A DNA stretch of 64,000 nucleotides from Phaeobacter cretensis (GTDB lineage Bacteria > Pseudomonadota > Alphaproteobacteria > Rhodobacterales > Rhodobacteraceae), in assembly GCF_047372505.1 (NCBI RefSeq), contig NZ_JBKBEU010000001.1, forward strand, positions 2,914,001-2,978,000. Reading direction: 5' to 3'. The stretch's first letter is position 1. The number at the start of each line of letters is the position of its first letter. The position numbers were made by a program, and so were the translations under genes. Below are positions 27,092 through 35,819 of this stretch, one piece after another. The notes under the pieces were generated by a model. The model was not told the DNA's origin and searched no databases. It saw only the letters and a list, made by a program, of their open reading frames with translations.

Positions 27092-28276
27092 ATGAGCAAA
27101 CCCAGTACCCCATTTGAGCGATCAGAGTATCAGCAGCGGTTGGCAAAGACTCGCGCGGCCATGGCAGAAGCTGGTTTAGACGTGCTTTTTGTCACCGATC
27201 CGTCCAATCAGGCATGGCTCACGGGTTATGACGGCTGGTCCTTCTATGTGCATCAGGGGGTCATCGTCACCCTTGATCATGACCCGATCTGGTGGGGGCG
27301 TCACATGGATATGATGGGCGCTCGCCGCACCTGCTGGATGTCGCAGGATAACCTGCTTGGGTATTCAGATCATTATGTCCAATCGACGAAACACCACCCG
27401 ATGCAGGAGCTGGCCGAGCAGCTTCGCACCCGTGGATTGGAACGCCTGCGTATTGGTGTCGAGATGGAGAATTACTACTATTCTGCCAAGGCCCATGTGG
27501 TATTGGCGGCGGCGTTACCAACGGCTGATCTTGTGGACGCAACAGGATTGGTGAACTGGCAGCGCTTGGTTAAATCCGACGCTGAACTCAGCTTCATACG
27601 CAAGGCTGCGAGAATCACCGATAAGGTGATCCAGACCGCAATTGACCACGCAGAACCTGGCATACGCAAAAATGATCTGGTGGCCGATATTCTCCATGCT
27701 GGCGTTACTGGTGTTGGGGAGGATTGGGGGGATTACCCGGCCATCGTACCACTTACACCATCCGGGCTTGATGCCACAGCCGCGCATCTGACCTGGGATG
27801 GAACCCCGATGCAGTCAGGCGAGGCGACGTTTTTTGAGCTGTCGGGCTGCTATCGCCGCTATCATGCACCTCTGTCCCGCACGGTATTTCTGGGCACCCC
27901 GACGGAGGATATGCGCCGGGTAGAGGTTGCTCAGATGGAGGGTATCACTGCGGGGATCGAGGCGGCTCGTGCTGGCAATCGTACCTGTGATATTGCGAAT
28001 GCGTTCATGCGTGTAATGGCAAAACACGGGATCGAGCGTTCGGGCCGTATGGGCTATCCGGTTGGCTTGTCCTACCCCCCTGATTGGGGGGAGCGCACCG
28101 CGTCAATCCGCAGCGAAGATGACACTATACTGCAACCCGGTATGGTCTTTCACTTCATGCCGGCTTTGTGGATGGACAGCTGGGGATTGGAAACCACCGA
28201 AACCCTGCTTATCCGCGACACGGGTGCGGCGCAGCCGCTTTGTACGGTGGAGCGCAAATTGTTTGTAAAGGACTGA
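27092..28276 (+). CDS. doeA: M24-family ectoine hydrolase (DoeA/EutD)-like
   Basis: A 394-residue creatinase-fold protein. It closely follows the pattern I know for ectoine hydrolase, which opens the ectoine ring to acetyl-diaminobutyrate: SNQAWLTGYDGWSFYVHQ, GVEMENYYYSAKA, DATGLVNWQRLVKS, GDYPAIVPLTPSG, GYPVGLSYPPDWGER and PGMVFHFMPALWMDSWGLE. The two metal-binding Asp of true M24 peptidases are absent (ELSGCYRRYHAPLSRT at that place), consistent with the metal-independent creatinase-like branch. It is the middle gene of a three-gene operon. Assignment to ectoine rather than a related cyclic amidine is from family resemblance only. Confidence 0.82.
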   Translation: MSKPSTPFERSEYQQRLAKTRAAMAEAGLDVLFVTDPSNQAWLTGYDGWSFYVHQGVIVTLDHDPIWWGRHMDMMGARRTCWMSQDNLLGYSDHYVQSTKHHPMQELAEQLRTRGLERLRIGVEMENYYYSAKAHVVLAAALPTADLVDATGLVNWQRLVKSDAELSFIRKAARITDKVIQTAIDHAEPGIRKNDLVADILHAGVTGVGEDWGDYPAIVPLTPSGLDATAAHLTWDGTPMQSGEATFFELSGCYRRYHAPLSRTVFLGTPTEDMRRVEVAQMEGITAGIEAARAGNRTCDIANAFMRVMAKHGIERSGRMGYPVGLSYPPDWGERTASIRSEDDTILQPGMVFHFMPALWMDSWGLETTETLLIRDTGAAQPLCTVERKLFVKD

Positions 28277-28280
28277 GCCG

Positions 28281-29438
28281 TTGATTGAGCAAACCACGCG
28301 CATTCTATCGGATCTCATCGCCTTTCCCACGGTTTCCGCCGACAGCAATCTGGAAATGATGGCCTATCTCGCCAACCGGCTGGAGGACTGTGGCGCTAAG
28401 GTCGATGTACTCGTTGATGGCAGCGGACAAAAAGCTAACCTCTTCGCGACCTTGGGTCCCGTACGGGATGGTGGCATTCTGCTGTCCGGTCATAGCGATG
28501 TCGTACCCGTAGCTGATCAGGATTGGCAGAGTGATCCCTTCACTCTGGTGGAGCGAGAGGGGCGGCTCTTTGGCCGTGGCACCTGCGATATGAAGGGGTT
28601 CATTGCGGCGACGCTGGCAATGGCTCCGCAGTTCGTGGATAGGGTGGGCAGACGGCCCGTCCATTTTGCTTTCACTTACGATGAAGAGGTGGGCTGTATT
28701 GGTGCGGGCCATCTCACACAAGCGCTGAGCGAACGAGGCATCAAACCGCGATTGGCGGTCATTGGCGAGCCGACCAGTATGCGCATCGTTGAAGGCCACA
28801 AAGGTTGTCACGAATACAGCACGCGCTTTCACGGGCTTGAGGGGCACGGATCGGATCCAGGGCAAGGTGTCAATGCAGTTGAATATGCTGTGCGCTATGT
28901 CAGCCGACTATTGGATTTACGCCGTGACCTTCAGGATCGTACGCCATCGGACAGTCGGTTCGATCCGCCTTGGACCACATTGAACGTTGGTGCGCTCAAT
29001 GGCGGTAGCGTCCACAACGTCATCGCGTCAAAGGCGCAGGTCGACTGGGAAATGCGCCCGGTTGCCAAATCCGACGCCGATTACGTTAAGGACGCTATGG
29101 CGCGGTATTGCGCTGATGTTTTACTGCCCTCGATGCGGGCGGTCTATCCAGACGCCAATATTGATACTGAAGTGGTCGGAGAGGTTGCCGGTTTGATCCC
29201 CACCACACAGAATGAAGCGCGCGAGCTCCTCTCTGAGCTGCTTAGTAGCAACACCCCAGAGTTGGTGCCATTTGGCACGGAGGCGGGCCTGTTTCAGGCG
29301 CTGGGCATGGATGTTGTTGTCTGCGGGCCGGGATCCATCGCGCAGGCGCATAAGGCAAATGAATACCTGGCTGTTGATCAGCTGTCACAATGTTTGGCAC
29401 TGTTGGGACGTCTGAGCAGTCGGTTAGCTGACCACTAG
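28281..29438 (+). CDS. argE: M20 deacetylase, acetylornithine deacetylase (ArgE) type
   Basis: A 385-residue zinc amidohydrolase that should remove an N-acetyl group from an amino acid. Zinc-site motifs are SGHSDVVPV (His), GRGTCDMKGF (Asp), TYDEEVGC (catalytic Glu-Glu) and IGEPTSMRIVEGHKG. The ArgE-type late motif VPFGTEAGLFQ is present. The start is a TTG four bases after the upstream stop; the first ATG further in would delete the conserved N terminus. In the known ectoine route the deacetylase step is done by DoeB, of the unrelated AstE/aspartoacylase family. An M20 enzyme here may replace it. Confidence 0.88.
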   Translation: MIEQTTRILSDLIAFPTVSADSNLEMMAYLANRLEDCGAKVDVLVDGSGQKANLFATLGPVRDGGILLSGHSDVVPVADQDWQSDPFTLVEREGRLFGRGTCDMKGFIAATLAMAPQFVDRVGRRPVHFAFTYDEEVGCIGAGHLTQALSERGIKPRLAVIGEPTSMRIVEGHKGCHEYSTRFHGLEGHGSDPGQGVNAVEYAVRYVSRLLDLRRDLQDRTPSDSRFDPPWTTLNVGALNGGSVHNVIASKAQVDWEMRPVAKSDADYVKDAMARYCADVLLPSMRAVYPDANIDTEVVGEVAGLIPTTQNEARELLSELLSSNTPELVPFGTEAGLFQALGMDVVVCGPGSIAQAHKANEYLAVDQLSQCLALLGRLSSRLADH

Positions 29439-29450
29439 CAGGCCGGGGCA

Positions 29451-30800
29451 TTAGTCTAGCGGCGCAGTTTTCAATGCTGATTTCAGTGCATGGTAGGAGG
29501 CTTTGGGCGTGCGTTTCAGCGTGTCAAAATCCACATGCACCAGACCAAACCGCTTTTCATAACCAAGCGCCCATTCATAGTTGTCCAATAGTGACCACAG
29601 GAAATAGCCATGGACTGGCGCCCCATCCGCAATGGCGCGACGTACCGCATCCAGATGGTCGTCGACGAAGGCGATCCGCGCGTCGTCCGTAACTGCGCCT
29701 GCCATGAGTGCATCAGCATTGGCCATACCATTTTCCGTCACGATCAAGGGCGTGTTGCCGGTATACTCCCGCGCGGTTCGGGTCAAAAAGTCATAAAGGC
29801 CCTGCGGATAGACTTCCCAACCCATCTGGGTCTTGGGTAGAGGTCCGTCGATCTCTTGCATGTTTGGCCATGCATTTGCATCCGGGTTGCTCTCTGCATC
29901 AATGAGTTTACGCGTGTAGTAGTTCAAACCACACCAGTCGACTGGAGCGGTAATGGTATCGAAATCATCCTGCCAGCCCGTTGGAAGATGTGGTTCCAGC
30001 CCCTCAAGCGCCAGATCCGGGTAACAACCCCGAAATGCCCCGCCGAGAAAGAAGCCATTGTAGATCGCATCATAGCGGTCAGCGGCAAGGCGAACCTCCG
30101 CGCTGTTATTGGCAGGCGTGGCCCATTCCAGATTGAATACCGCGCCAAGATTGGTCATGCCCAAACCGCGCATCGTCTCAATGGCAGTGCCGTGAGCCAG
30201 CATCACGTGATGCATTGCGCGTGCGGTGGCGCGAATATCACGCAATCCGGGGGCATGATGGCCCAGGAAATGCGACAGCCAGGCGACGCACCAGGGTTCA
30301 TTGATCGGGGCTGCTGAATACATTCTGTCGCCAATGCGGCCCATAATGACTTCGGTGAATTCGCCAAACCAATTGGCGATATCTGCGTTGCGCCAGCCGC
30401 CCATGTCCGCCAGTGCCTGTGGTAGCTCCCAATGGTAGAGCGTTACGCAGGGCTTCAGACCACGCTCAAGCATGGCATCGGTCAGCCGGTCGTAAAAATC
30501 GAGCCCCTCGGGGTTGGGTGCGCCGCGTCCTTCCGGCAGAACCCGCGCCCAGCTGGTGGAAAACCGATAGCAATCAAACCCGGCAGCCTCTGCCAGGTCG
30601 AGATCTTCTTCATAGCGGTGGTAGTGATCGCAGGCGCGCAGACCGTGTTCAGCGCGCGTCACATTCCCTGGTGTAGCGGCAAAGCTGTCCCAATGGGTCG
30701 GCCCTGCGCCGCCGAACCCATGTCCCTCGATCTGATAGGCGGAGGTGGCGGTACCGAATAGAAACCCTTTTGGGAAATCGCTGCGAGTATTGCGGAGCAT
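29451..30800 (-). CDS. GH1 beta-glucosidase
   Basis: A 449-residue family 1 glycoside hydrolase that releases terminal beta-linked glucose (or related sugars) from oligosaccharides in the cytoplasm. The acid/base Glu168 is in APINEPW and the nucleophile Glu356 in LIVTENGM. The N-terminal FPKGFLFGTATSAYQIEG and LYHWELPQAL are GH1 hallmarks. It lies 48 bp downstream of the LacI-type regulator on the same strand and is probably co-transcribed with it. It therefore belongs to the divergent sugar-uptake locus, although that transporter is of the alpha-glucoside type. Confidence 0.95.
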   Translation of the reverse strand: MLRNTRSDFPKGFLFGTATSAYQIEGHGFGGAGPTHWDSFAATPGNVTRAEHGLRACDHYHRYEEDLDLAEAAGFDCYRFSTSWARVLPEGRGAPNPEGLDFYDRLTDAMLERGLKPCVTLYHWELPQALADMGGWRNADIANWFGEFTEVIMGRIGDRMYSAAPINEPWCVAWLSHFLGHHAPGLRDIRATARAMHHVMLAHGTAIETMRGLGMTNLGAVFNLEWATPANNSAEVRLAADRYDAIYNGFFLGGAFRGCYPDLALEGLEPHLPTGWQDDFDTITAPVDWCGLNYYTRKLIDAESNPDANAWPNMQEIDGPLPKTQMGWEVYPQGLYDFLTRTAREYTGNTPLIVTENGMANADALMAGAVTDDARIAFVDDHLDAVRRAIADGAPVHGYFLWSLLDNYEWALGYEKRFGLVHVDFDTLKRTPKASYHALKSALKTAPLD

Positions 30801-30848
30801 GACGGCTCTCCTGTGCCTGTGATGTCTGAGAGAGGGCGCGCTACGGGG

Positions 30849-31877
30849 CTAAGGCGTGGGAGCGGGCCCGGTTGAACGCCCAACGGTCAAGTGCGCTTCC
30901 AGCAGTCGCGTCAAAGGCGTCTCGGTAGGGGAACGGATCTGCTCCAGCAGCAGATTGGCCAGTTGGCGCCCAGCTTCCTGTACCGATGATCGCGTCGCGG
31001 TAAATTGTGGGACTTCATCGCCGTTGCGCAGATAAGACAGGTCGTCGTCATGTGTGATCACCGAAATCTCGCGTCCCATACGGCGACCAGTATCCTCGAT
31101 CGCTCGGCGAACCCCCATGGCCGGGATAATGGATGAGACCAGATAAGCTGTCGGTGGGTTCTCTAGTGCCTGTGTCGCCACTACAGTGCGATAGCCATAG
31201 CTTTCGGTCATCTCTTCGGCATACATCAGCGCCGGATCCAGCGGCAGGCCGCGCGAGGATAGTGCGGCCTCATACCCTGCGCGCCGCCGCCAAGCGAAAT
31301 CCATGCTTTCCAGCCCGTTGACCAGACAGATACGCCGATGGCCAAGATCCAACAGAAACTGGGTTGCGCGGTCAAAGGCGCTTTTGTTGTTCACGTCCAA
31401 CCAACTGTATGGTGCTTCCAGGTCAGATGCTCTGCCATGCACAGCAAACGGTAGGCCAATGCTGCGTAACAGGTCGATGCGCGGATCAGACATGCGCGGC
31501 GCGTGCAGTACGATGCCGTCAACATTTCGCTTTGCAGCCATCTCACGATAGGCTTTTTCCTGTTCACTGTCCTCGACCAGAGACAGGATCATATCGTAGC
31601 CTGCTCTGGCGTAGCTCTCACCGGCACCCGCGATGAAGTCACCAAAGATCGGGTTCACCATTTCATGTTGCGATGACAACGGAATCACATGGCCGATGGC
31701 CATCGCACGTCCGGTTGCCAAGGCTTTGGCGCGGGTGTTAGGGCGGTAGTTGTATTGCTCAGCCGCTGCCGCAACCCGCCGTCGCGTCGCTTCGCTGACT
31801 TCGGGAAACCCATTTAGCGCGCGACTGACTGTCGTTTGTGACAGGTTCAGATGGGCGGCAAGTTCCTTTAGGTTCAT
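30849..31877 (-). CDS. aglR: LacI family transcriptional regulator of the agl locus
   Basis: A 342-residue LacI/GalR repressor. The N-terminal helix-turn-helix and hinge (LKELAAHLNLSQTTVSRALNGFPEVSEATRRRV) are followed by a periplasmic-binding-like sugar domain. It is divergent from aglE. The 16-bp perfect palindrome TCCAAAGCGCTTTGGA upstream of aglE and an imperfect copy 12-27 bp upstream of its own ATG are probable binding sites. It would thus repress both the transport operon and itself until an alpha-glucoside or glucose derivative binds. The inducer is inferred from the neighbours. Confidence 0.93.
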   Translation of the reverse strand: MNLKELAAHLNLSQTTVSRALNGFPEVSEATRRRVAAAAEQYNYRPNTRAKALATGRAMAIGHVIPLSSQHEMVNPIFGDFIAGAGESYARAGYDMILSLVEDSEQEKAYREMAAKRNVDGIVLHAPRMSDPRIDLLRSIGLPFAVHGRASDLEAPYSWLDVNNKSAFDRATQFLLDLGHRRICLVNGLESMDFAWRRRAGYEAALSSRGLPLDPALMYAEEMTESYGYRTVVATQALENPPTAYLVSSIIPAMGVRRAIEDTGRRMGREISVITHDDDLSYLRNGDEVPQFTATRSSVQEAGRQLANLLLEQIRSPTETPLTRLLEAHLTVGRSTGPAPTP

Positions 31878-31888
31878 GCCCGAAATTC

Positions 31889-31904
31889 TCCAAAGCGATT
31901 TGAT
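31889..31904. promoter_or_regulatory. probable AglR operator O2 (autoregulatory)
   Basis: TCCAAAGCGATTTGAT matches the perfect aglE-side palindrome in 13 of 16 positions. It sits 12-27 bp upstream of the aglR start, where binding would block its transcription. Confidence 0.65.
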
Positions 31905-32018
31905 TACTTGGCATCATACGGCACCGAAGCGCCTATTCTTATATTGTTATGACAGGGTCTGGATAAGGCTTGCAAGCCTTGTTTGAAGGTGAATATTCGC
32001 GCCTTGTGTTCTAATTTG

Positions 32019-32047
32019 TTGACAGAGACGTTCGAATCTACAAGATT
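32019..32047 (+). promoter_or_regulatory. probable aglE promoter
   Basis: A consensus -35 TTGACA is at 32019-32024 and a weak -10 (AAGATT) at 32042-32047 after a 17-bp spacer. The palindromic operator begins 8 bp further on, as expected for repression at the transcription start. Confidence 0.55.
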
Positions 32048-32054
32048 GAGATGA

Positions 32055-32070
32055 TCCAAAGCGCTTTGGA
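32055..32070. promoter_or_regulatory. AglR operator O1, perfect 16-bp palindrome
   Basis: TCCAAAGCGCTTTGGA is a perfect palindrome with the central CG expected for LacI-family sites. It lies 56 bp upstream of the aglE ATG. Confidence 0.8.
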
Positions 32071-32125
32071 TTTTGAGTCTGAGGAGATCTCAAAACTGGT
32101 GCTGTGATAATCGGGAGGAGACATC

Positions 32126-33478
32126 ATGAAACGCAGGCTTACTGCCGCTGCGGGCGTTCTGGCATTGACCGCCGGACTTGCACACGCCGAGGGCGCGCTG
32201 ACTTTTCCGGTCGGCGAGGGAGAATTCAACTGGGACAGTTTTGAGGCGCTGAAGGCGACAGATCTGTCGGGAGAACAGGTAACGGTCTTTGGCCCATGGC
32301 TTGGCCCGGATCAAGAAGTCGTGGAAAAGGTTTTGGCCTATTTCGGCGAAGCCACCGGCGCAGATGTGCGCTATACCGGTTCTGACAGCTTCGAGCAGCA
32401 GATCGTTGTTGATGCCGAGGCAGGGTCTGCTCCCAATGTGTCCGTCTTCCCGCAGCCCGGCCTGGTCGCCGATATGGCGCGCCGCGGCTTTATTACTCCC
32501 TTGGGCAGTGAGACTGCGGATTGGGTGCGGAGCAACTATGCGGCCGGTGAGTCTTGGGTTGATCTTAGCACGTTCGAAGGGCCGGACGGAGCTGAAGACC
32601 TTTTCGGCCTTTTCTACAAGGTCGATGTAAAATCGCTCGTTTGGTTTGTGCCCGAGACTTTTGAGGATTTCGGGTATGACATCCCTCAATCGATGGAAGA
32701 ACTGAAGACGCTGACAGATCAGATGGTGGAAGACGGGAATACGCCTTGGTGTATCGGTCTGGGATCCGGTGGTGCGACGGGTTGGCCCGCTACTGACTGG
32801 GTCGAGGACATGATGCTGCGAACGCAGGAACCCGCTGTCTATGACCAATGGGTCAGCAACGAGATTCCCTTTACCGATCCACGTGTTGTTGCCGCCATCG
32901 ATGAGTTTGGCTATTTCGCACGTAACGATGACTATGTCTCTGGCGGGGCAGGGGCCGTGGCTTCAACTGATTTCCGTGACAGCCCCAAAGGTCTGTTTGC
33001 CAGCCCGCCGCAGTGTCTGATGCATCGCCAAGCCTCCTTTATTCCGGCGTTCTTTCCCGAAGGAACTGAAGTTGGCCTGGACGCTGATTTCTTCTATTTC
33101 CCCGCCTACGCGGAAAAGGATCTGGGAAGCCCGGTTCTGGGTGCAGGCACCCTTTGGGCGGTTACCAACGACAGCAAGGGTGCCCGCGCTCTGATGGAGT
33201 TCCTTCAATCTCCTATCGCACATGAGGTCTGGATGGCGCAGCAGGGTTTCTTGACCCCTCACAAAGGTGTCAACACCGATCTCTATGCCACGGAAACTCT
33301 AAAAAAGATGGGAGATATCCTTCTGTCAGCAGATACCTTCCGCTTTGATGCGTCCGATCTGATGCCCGGTGGTGTAGGGGCGGGATCCTTCTGGACCGGT
33401 ATGGTTGGCTATGCCGGCGGCACCTCTGCCGCTGACGCAGCCGCAGAAATCCAATCTTCTTGGGATGCATTGAAGTAA
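32126..33478 (+). CDS. aglE: alpha-glucoside ABC transporter, substrate-binding protein
   Basis: A 450-residue periplasmic solute-binding protein of the family 1 extracellular type. It has a clear signal peptide (MKRRLTAAAGVLALTAGLAHA) and a GGGAGGAG ribosome binding site. The mature part shows the AglE pattern (FGPWLGPDQEVVEKVLAYFGEATGADVRYTGSDSFEQQ, WCIGLGSGGATGWPATDWVEDMMLR). It captures alpha-glucosides such as sucrose, maltose or trehalose for the AglFG-AglK importer. It is the first gene of aglEFGAK, under the AglR operator. A hairpin after the stop probably keeps its mRNA level above the permeases. Confidence 0.94.
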   Translation: MKRRLTAAAGVLALTAGLAHAEGALTFPVGEGEFNWDSFEALKATDLSGEQVTVFGPWLGPDQEVVEKVLAYFGEATGADVRYTGSDSFEQQIVVDAEAGSAPNVSVFPQPGLVADMARRGFITPLGSETADWVRSNYAAGESWVDLSTFEGPDGAEDLFGLFYKVDVKSLVWFVPETFEDFGYDIPQSMEELKTLTDQMVEDGNTPWCIGLGSGGATGWPATDWVEDMMLRTQEPAVYDQWVSNEIPFTDPRVVAAIDEFGYFARNDDYVSGGAGAVASTDFRDSPKGLFASPPQCLMHRQASFIPAFFPEGTEVGLDADFFYFPAYAEKDLGSPVLGAGTLWAVTNDSKGARALMEFLQSPIAHEVWMAQQGFLTPHKGVNTDLYATETLKKMGDILLSADTFRFDASDLMPGGVGAGSFWTGMVGYAGGTSAADAAAEIQSSWDALK

Positions 33479-33488
33479 CACGATTGCG

Positions 33489-33512
33489 CGGGCCGGTTTG
33501 TGGATCGGCCCG
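33489..33512 (+). terminator. intercistronic hairpin after aglE
   Basis: A 7-bp GC stem (CGGGCCG with CGGCCCG) around a 10-nt loop, without a following T run. It lies in the 111-bp gap between aglE and aglF. This is a likely mRNA-stabilising or partial terminator element that raises binding-protein expression. Confidence 0.55.
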
Positions 33513-33589
33513 TGACCACCTGAAGCATCAACTCAGCTTGCCCGCTTGCCTACCCCCGTTTCAATAGCCCACCGAGAAGGGAGAACCCC

Positions 33590-34597
33590 ATGCATCCAGC
33601 CATTCAGGGCCTTTTGACCATTGCCTTTGGCGTTGGCGGGTGTGTCGGCTATTTTTACTTCTCCAATCTTGTGCTGGATCGGTTCATCTTCCCGGCACGA
33701 GGTGAGCATATCGCCCGTAATATTCGCCGCGCCAATATGATTCGTCCCTGGTTGTTTCTGCTGCCTGCGTTGCTGGCTTTGGGACTCTATCTCGCTTACC
33801 CGGTTGTCGAAACCATGCGGTTATCGCTTACAGAACGCTTGCCCGGAGGCGGTTCTGAATTCGTTGGACTGGATAACTACCAACAGATGTTGGCCGAGGC
33901 GAAGTTCTGGGAAGCGCTCAAGAATAACTTCCTTTGGCTGTTGATTGTCCCTGCTGCCGCGACTGGGTTTGGACTGCTGGCCGCCCAGCTGACTGATCGG
34001 CTGGCTTGGGGCAATATCGCGAAATCTCTGATCTTCATGCCAATGGCGATTTCTTTTGTCGGGGCTGCGGTGATCTGGAAACTGGTCTATGATGCCCGTC
34101 CCGAAGGCACTGATCAGATTGGGGTTCTGAACGCGATCTATATCTACTTTGGTGGTGATGCACCGCAGCAGTGGCTGACTATTCCATTGTGGAACAATAT
34201 CTTTCTGATGATGGTTCTGGTCTGGATCCAGACCGGCTTTGCGATGGTGATCTTATCTGCGGCCCTGCGCGGCATTCCCGAGGAAACCGTAGAGGCCGCT
34301 ATTGTTGATGGTGCCGGGCCTTTTCAGATCTTCTTCAAGATCAAGGTGCCGCAAATCATGGACACTATTGTCGTGGTTTGGACCACCGTTACCATTGTTG
34401 TGCTCAAGGTCTTTGACATCGTTTTTGCGATGACAAATGGCCAGTGGGAAACGCAGGTTCTGGCCAATTACATGTACGACAAACTGTTCCGCGCCAATGA
34501 CTGGGGAGTGGGCTCCGCCAGCGCGATGGTGATCATGTTGTTGGTGCTGCCGATCCTGGTTTGGAACGTCTACAATGCCCGCCGCGAAATGCGCTGA
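33590..34597 (+). CDS. aglF: alpha-glucoside ABC transporter permease AglF
   Basis: A 335-residue MalF-type permease with an N-terminal helix, then RPWLFLLPALLALGLYLAYPVVETMRLSL and about six more helices. The EAA loop that contacts the ATPase reads EETVEAAIVDGAGPFQIFFKIKVPQI. Length and order fit AglF of rhizobial alpha-glucoside systems. It lies downstream of aglE and 10 bp before aglG. Confidence 0.93.
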   Translation: MHPAIQGLLTIAFGVGGCVGYFYFSNLVLDRFIFPARGEHIARNIRRANMIRPWLFLLPALLALGLYLAYPVVETMRLSLTERLPGGGSEFVGLDNYQQMLAEAKFWEALKNNFLWLLIVPAAATGFGLLAAQLTDRLAWGNIAKSLIFMPMAISFVGAAVIWKLVYDARPEGTDQIGVLNAIYIYFGGDAPQQWLTIPLWNNIFLMMVLVWIQTGFAMVILSAALRGIPEETVEAAIVDGAGPFQIFFKIKVPQIMDTIVVVWTTVTIVVLKVFDIVFAMTNGQWETQVLANYMYDKLFRANDWGVGSASAMVIMLLVLPILVWNVYNARREMR

Positions 34598-34607
34598 GGA
34601 GGCCGCC

Positions 34608-35756
34608 ATGACTTCGATTGCCGGACAAAAACCTGCGCTGATCTGGGCACTACGCCTCTCGGTCGTATTGCTCGTGGGGCTTTGGTTGTTCCCGACGCTT
34701 GGTCTGCTGGTATCGTCCTTTCGGACGTCCGATCAGATCGCAACCAGTGGCTGGTGGCGTGCGCTCTTCCCCACAGAGCAAAACCTGACCTTGCGAACAG
34801 ATCCACCCAGCGAACAGCTTCGGGAGGGGGATTTATACGTAATAGAAGGGCGCTTTTTCGCGGAGAATTCCAAGGCCGAAATTTCCGCGTGGGGGACGTC
34901 TGCGCGTGATCCGGCTGCTAATGCTCCGGGAACCAGCGCAGAGCTGCGTCGTGGTGGCCTGATGACCGTGCAGTCTGATGGGCGCTACCGGTTCGAAGAC
35001 GTCGAAGAAATCACCGGAAAGCGTGGCCCGCGTGTGTTCGTGACCGCGACAGTGCCACCGGAATTCACGCTGGCGAACTACGAGACCGTGTTGATCTCCG
35101 GCAACGCAACCGACAATATGGCCAAGGCGTTTTTCAACACGCTCACTGTGACCATACCGGCGACGATCATTCCAATCCTTGTTGCAGCCTTCGCCGCCTA
35201 TGCTTTGGCATGGATGGAGTTTCCTGGCCGCGCGCTCTTGGTCGCAACAATTGTCGGCCTGCTGGTTGTGCCGTTACAACTAGCGCTGATCCCGTTGCTG
35301 AAATTTCACAATGAGATCGGCATCGGCAAAGGCTATCTTGGCGTCTGGATGGCCCATACGGGGTTCGGACTGCCGTTGGCGATCTATCTGCTGCGCAACT
35401 ATATGGTCGGCATCCCGCGCGATATCATCGAAAACGCTCGCGTAGATGGCGCGACTGATTTCGTGATCTTCACCCGTATCATCTTGCCGCTGTCCTTCCC
35501 GGCGTTGGCGTCCTTCGCGATTTTCCAATTCCTGTGGACGTGGAATGACCTTTTGGTCGCCATGGTTTTCCTGATCGATGCAACTGGCGAGACGACGGTG
35601 ATGACCAAGCAGATCGTGGAGCTGTTGGGCACACGTGGAGGCAATTGGGAGATCCTCGCAACCTCAGCCTTTGTTTCGATTGCCGTGCCCTTGGCCGTGT
35701 TCTTCGCGATGCAGAAATATCTCGTTCGCGGCCTGCTGGCCGGATCGGTGAAATGA
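34608..35756 (+). CDS. aglG: alpha-glucoside ABC transporter permease AglG
   Basis: A 382-residue MalG-type permease. After the first helix (LIWALRLSVVLLVGLWLFPTLGLLVSSF) it carries a periplasmic insertion of about 120 residues before the second helix, a feature I associate with AglG. The EAA loop is DIIENARVDGATDFVIFTRIILP. The start at 34608 follows GAGGAGG within the gap after aglF; an in-frame ATG 11 codons earlier would overlap aglF and is less likely. Confidence 0.92.
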   Translation: MTSIAGQKPALIWALRLSVVLLVGLWLFPTLGLLVSSFRTSDQIATSGWWRALFPTEQNLTLRTDPPSEQLREGDLYVIEGRFFAENSKAEISAWGTSARDPAANAPGTSAELRRGGLMTVQSDGRYRFEDVEEITGKRGPRVFVTATVPPEFTLANYETVLISGNATDNMAKAFFNTLTVTIPATIIPILVAAFAAYALAWMEFPGRALLVATIVGLLVVPLQLALIPLLKFHNEIGIGKGYLGVWMAHTGFGLPLAIYLLRNYMVGIPRDIIENARVDGATDFVIFTRIILPLSFPALASFAIFQFLWTWNDLLVAMVFLIDATGETTVMTKQIVELLGTRGGNWEILATSAFVSIAVPLAVFFAMQKYLVRGLLAGSVK

Positions 35757-35819
35757 CCCTCTTTTGCGGCCTCCCCTGCTGTGGGACCCGCCTTTATCTA
35801 GCCTACGGAATACGCTGAC

